From the NCBI GenBank assembly GCA_009704155.1, contig WLES01000048.1, positions 1 to 6,697 of the forward strand: a DNA stretch of 6,697 nucleotides. The letters are read 5' to 3'. The translations under genes and the position numbers were made by a program. Numbering within the stretch: the stretch's first letter is position 1; the number at the start of each line of letters is the position of its first letter. The notes under the pieces were generated by a model, which was not told the DNA's origin, did not search any database, and saw only the letters and a list, made by a program, of their open reading frames with translations. The DNA comes from Actinomycetota bacterium. Lineage in GTDB: Bacteria > Actinomycetota > Actinomycetes > Actinomycetales > Microbacteriaceae. This document shows positions 5,570 to 6,697 of the stretch, piece by piece.

Positions 5570-6697
5570 ATGCCAACAGAAATCGACGTACCGTATCTCG
5601 ACATTTCTGACCCGTCGTTTTCGATGCATTCTCAAGCAGTCTCCGATGCGCGCAAGCAGCACTGGTACGCAAAAACGAACTACGGGTTCGCGGTTCTGCG
5701 CCACGAATACGTGAGCAAACTACTCAAGGACAACCGGCTGAGCCAGGGCAGCGGCAAGTGGCCTGACCACAACGGAGTCCACTCCGGACTTTTTTACGAC
5801 TGGTGGACGAAGTGCCTCTTGGTTTTGGAAGGCGATGACCACCGTCGAATCCGACGGATGCTCAACCCGGCGTTCGCGTTCAGCCATATTGAGGCCTACG
5901 TCCCACAGTTTGAGAAACTCGCCGCGGAACTCGTCGATTCCGTCCTTGACAGGGGCGAGTTTGAATTTGTCAACGACTTCGCGGAACCCTACGCGACCCG
6001 CGTGCTGTGCATCCTCACGGGAATACCCGAAAGCGAATGGCCGACTATCGCGCGTATCTCGGGAACAATCGGTCTCGCGCTCGGAATCACCATCAAGGAC
6101 GAACTCCCCGCTGTTGAAGAAGCGCTCCACGAACTCTATGGATACGCGGAGGGACTCATCGCCGATCGCCAAACGAACCCGCGCGACGATCTGGTGACGC
6201 AACTCGTCGAAGCCAATCGCGACGGAGACAGTCTGAGTGATGACGAACTCCGCAATGCGCTGTGCCTCCTCATCTTTGGTGGAATGGACACGACGCGAAA
6301 CCAGCTTGGGCTCGCGATGCAAACGATGATGCAGAACCCCGGTCAGTGGGAGTTGCTCGCGGCGAACCCCGACCTTGCGAACAAGGCCGTCGAAGAGGTC
6401 ATGCGAACAAACCCCACGACGACGTGGGTGACCCGCGAGGCTGTTGTGGATTTCGATTACGAAGACCTCCACGCACCGGCGGGATCAACGGTGCATTTCT
6501 TCACGCAGGTGAGCGGCAACGACCCAGAGGCGTATCCCAACCCTCACGTCGACATCACCGCTGAGCGCGTGCCCCACTATGGGTTCGGGGTAGGAATGCA
6601 CCACTGCCTCGGACACTTCGTCGCACGAATGGACATGACCATCGCACTCCGCACGCTGTCTCAGCGCATGGCGAATGTCCGCGTCAACGGACAGGAC
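5570..6697 (+). CDS. Cytochrome P450, soluble bacterial type (C-terminus cut by window end)
   Basis: This is a haem-thiolate monooxygenase that would insert one oxygen atom into an organic substrate, using electrons from a ferredoxin/reductase system not seen here. The ATG at 5570 has GAGG at 5558-5561, eight bases upstream. 376 residues are visible; bacterial P450s are usually about 400, so only a short tail is missing. There is no membrane anchor at the N-terminus, so it is cytoplasmic. Motifs in order are a C-helix region GDDHRRIRRMLNPAF (88-102), an I-helix oxygen-activation motif GGMDTT (237-242, Asp240-Thr241), a K-helix ExxR (EVMR, 276-279), and the haem loop FGVGMHHCLG (339-348) with axial ligand Cys346. 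All key residues are present, so the enzyme should be active. The CYP family and substrate cannot be named from sequence alone. It is divergent from the permease, with a control region full of inverted repeats between them. Confidence 0.94.
   Translation, partial: MPTEIDVPYLDISDPSFSMHSQAVSDARKQHWYAKTNYGFAVLRHEYVSKLLKDNRLSQGSGKWPDHNGVHSGLFYDWWTKCLLVLEGDDHRRIRRMLNPAFAFSHIEAYVPQFEKLAAELVDSVLDRGEFEFVNDFAEPYATRVLCILTGIPESEWPTIARISGTIGLALGITIKDELPAVEEALHELYGYAEGLIADRQTNPRDDLVTQLVEANRDGDSLSDDELRNALCLLIFGGMDTTRNQLGLAMQTMMQNPGQWELLAANPDLANKAVEEVMRTNPTTTWVTREAVVDFDYEDLHAPAGSTVHFFTQVSGNDPEAYPNPHVDITAERVPHYGFGVGMHHCLGHFVARMDMTIALRTLSQRMANVRVNGQD

Noticed and set aside
5720..6472. Minus-strand open frame of 250 codons inside the P450 gene
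   Set aside because: The plus strand encodes a P450 with every key motif, so the reverse frame is a shadow of it. The P450 itself has no stop in the window, which makes the shadow look more prominent than it is.

Overview
The window looks like chromosomal DNA of an actinobacterium. The GC content is fairly high, genes overlap tightly, and a Tad/Flp pilus locus of the actinobacterial type (TadA-TadB-TadC, small pilin, TadE, with no secretin) sits among catabolic genes. The protein style and moderate GC suggest Micrococcales, perhaps Microbacteriaceae. That placement is inference, since no marker gene is present.

Layout. (1) 2-577, plus: the C-terminal part of an aldehyde dehydrogenase of the succinate-semialdehyde dehydrogenase type, closed by a strong 14-bp hairpin at 594-626. 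(2) 638-3821, plus: five tightly packed genes for a Tad (type IVc) pilus machine. These are the ATPase TadA, inner-membrane platform proteins TadB and TadC, a 56-residue pilin-like protein missed by length-filtered ORF calling, and a TadE-type pseudopilin. TadA/TadB, TadB/TadC and pilin/TadE overlap by 16, 8 and 4 bp, so this is almost certainly one operon. (3) 3826-3851: a hairpin between converging genes, with its T-rich tail on the minus side. (4) 3868-5352, minus: a 12-helix APC-superfamily amino acid/amine permease. (5) 5353-5569: an AT-rich divergent control region with a good sigma70-like promoter for the rightward gene, a weaker one for the permease, and several inverted repeats. (6) 5570 to the window end, plus: a soluble bacterial cytochrome P450, cut by the edge just after its haem-binding motif.

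How the genes work together. TadA would hydrolyse ATP to drive the TadB/TadC platform, which would assemble the small pilin with TadE as a minor pilin. A prepilin peptidase (TadV type) and a TadZ/CpaE-like localisation protein are not in the window. The permease and the P450 are divergent and share a control region rich in possible operators, so a shared regulator and a linked substrate (import, then oxidation) are plausible but unproven. I see no CRISPR array, RNA gene, insertion sequence or phage gene. The most noteworthy items are the pilin candidate with a non-canonical processing site and the operator-like permease/P450 intergenic region.
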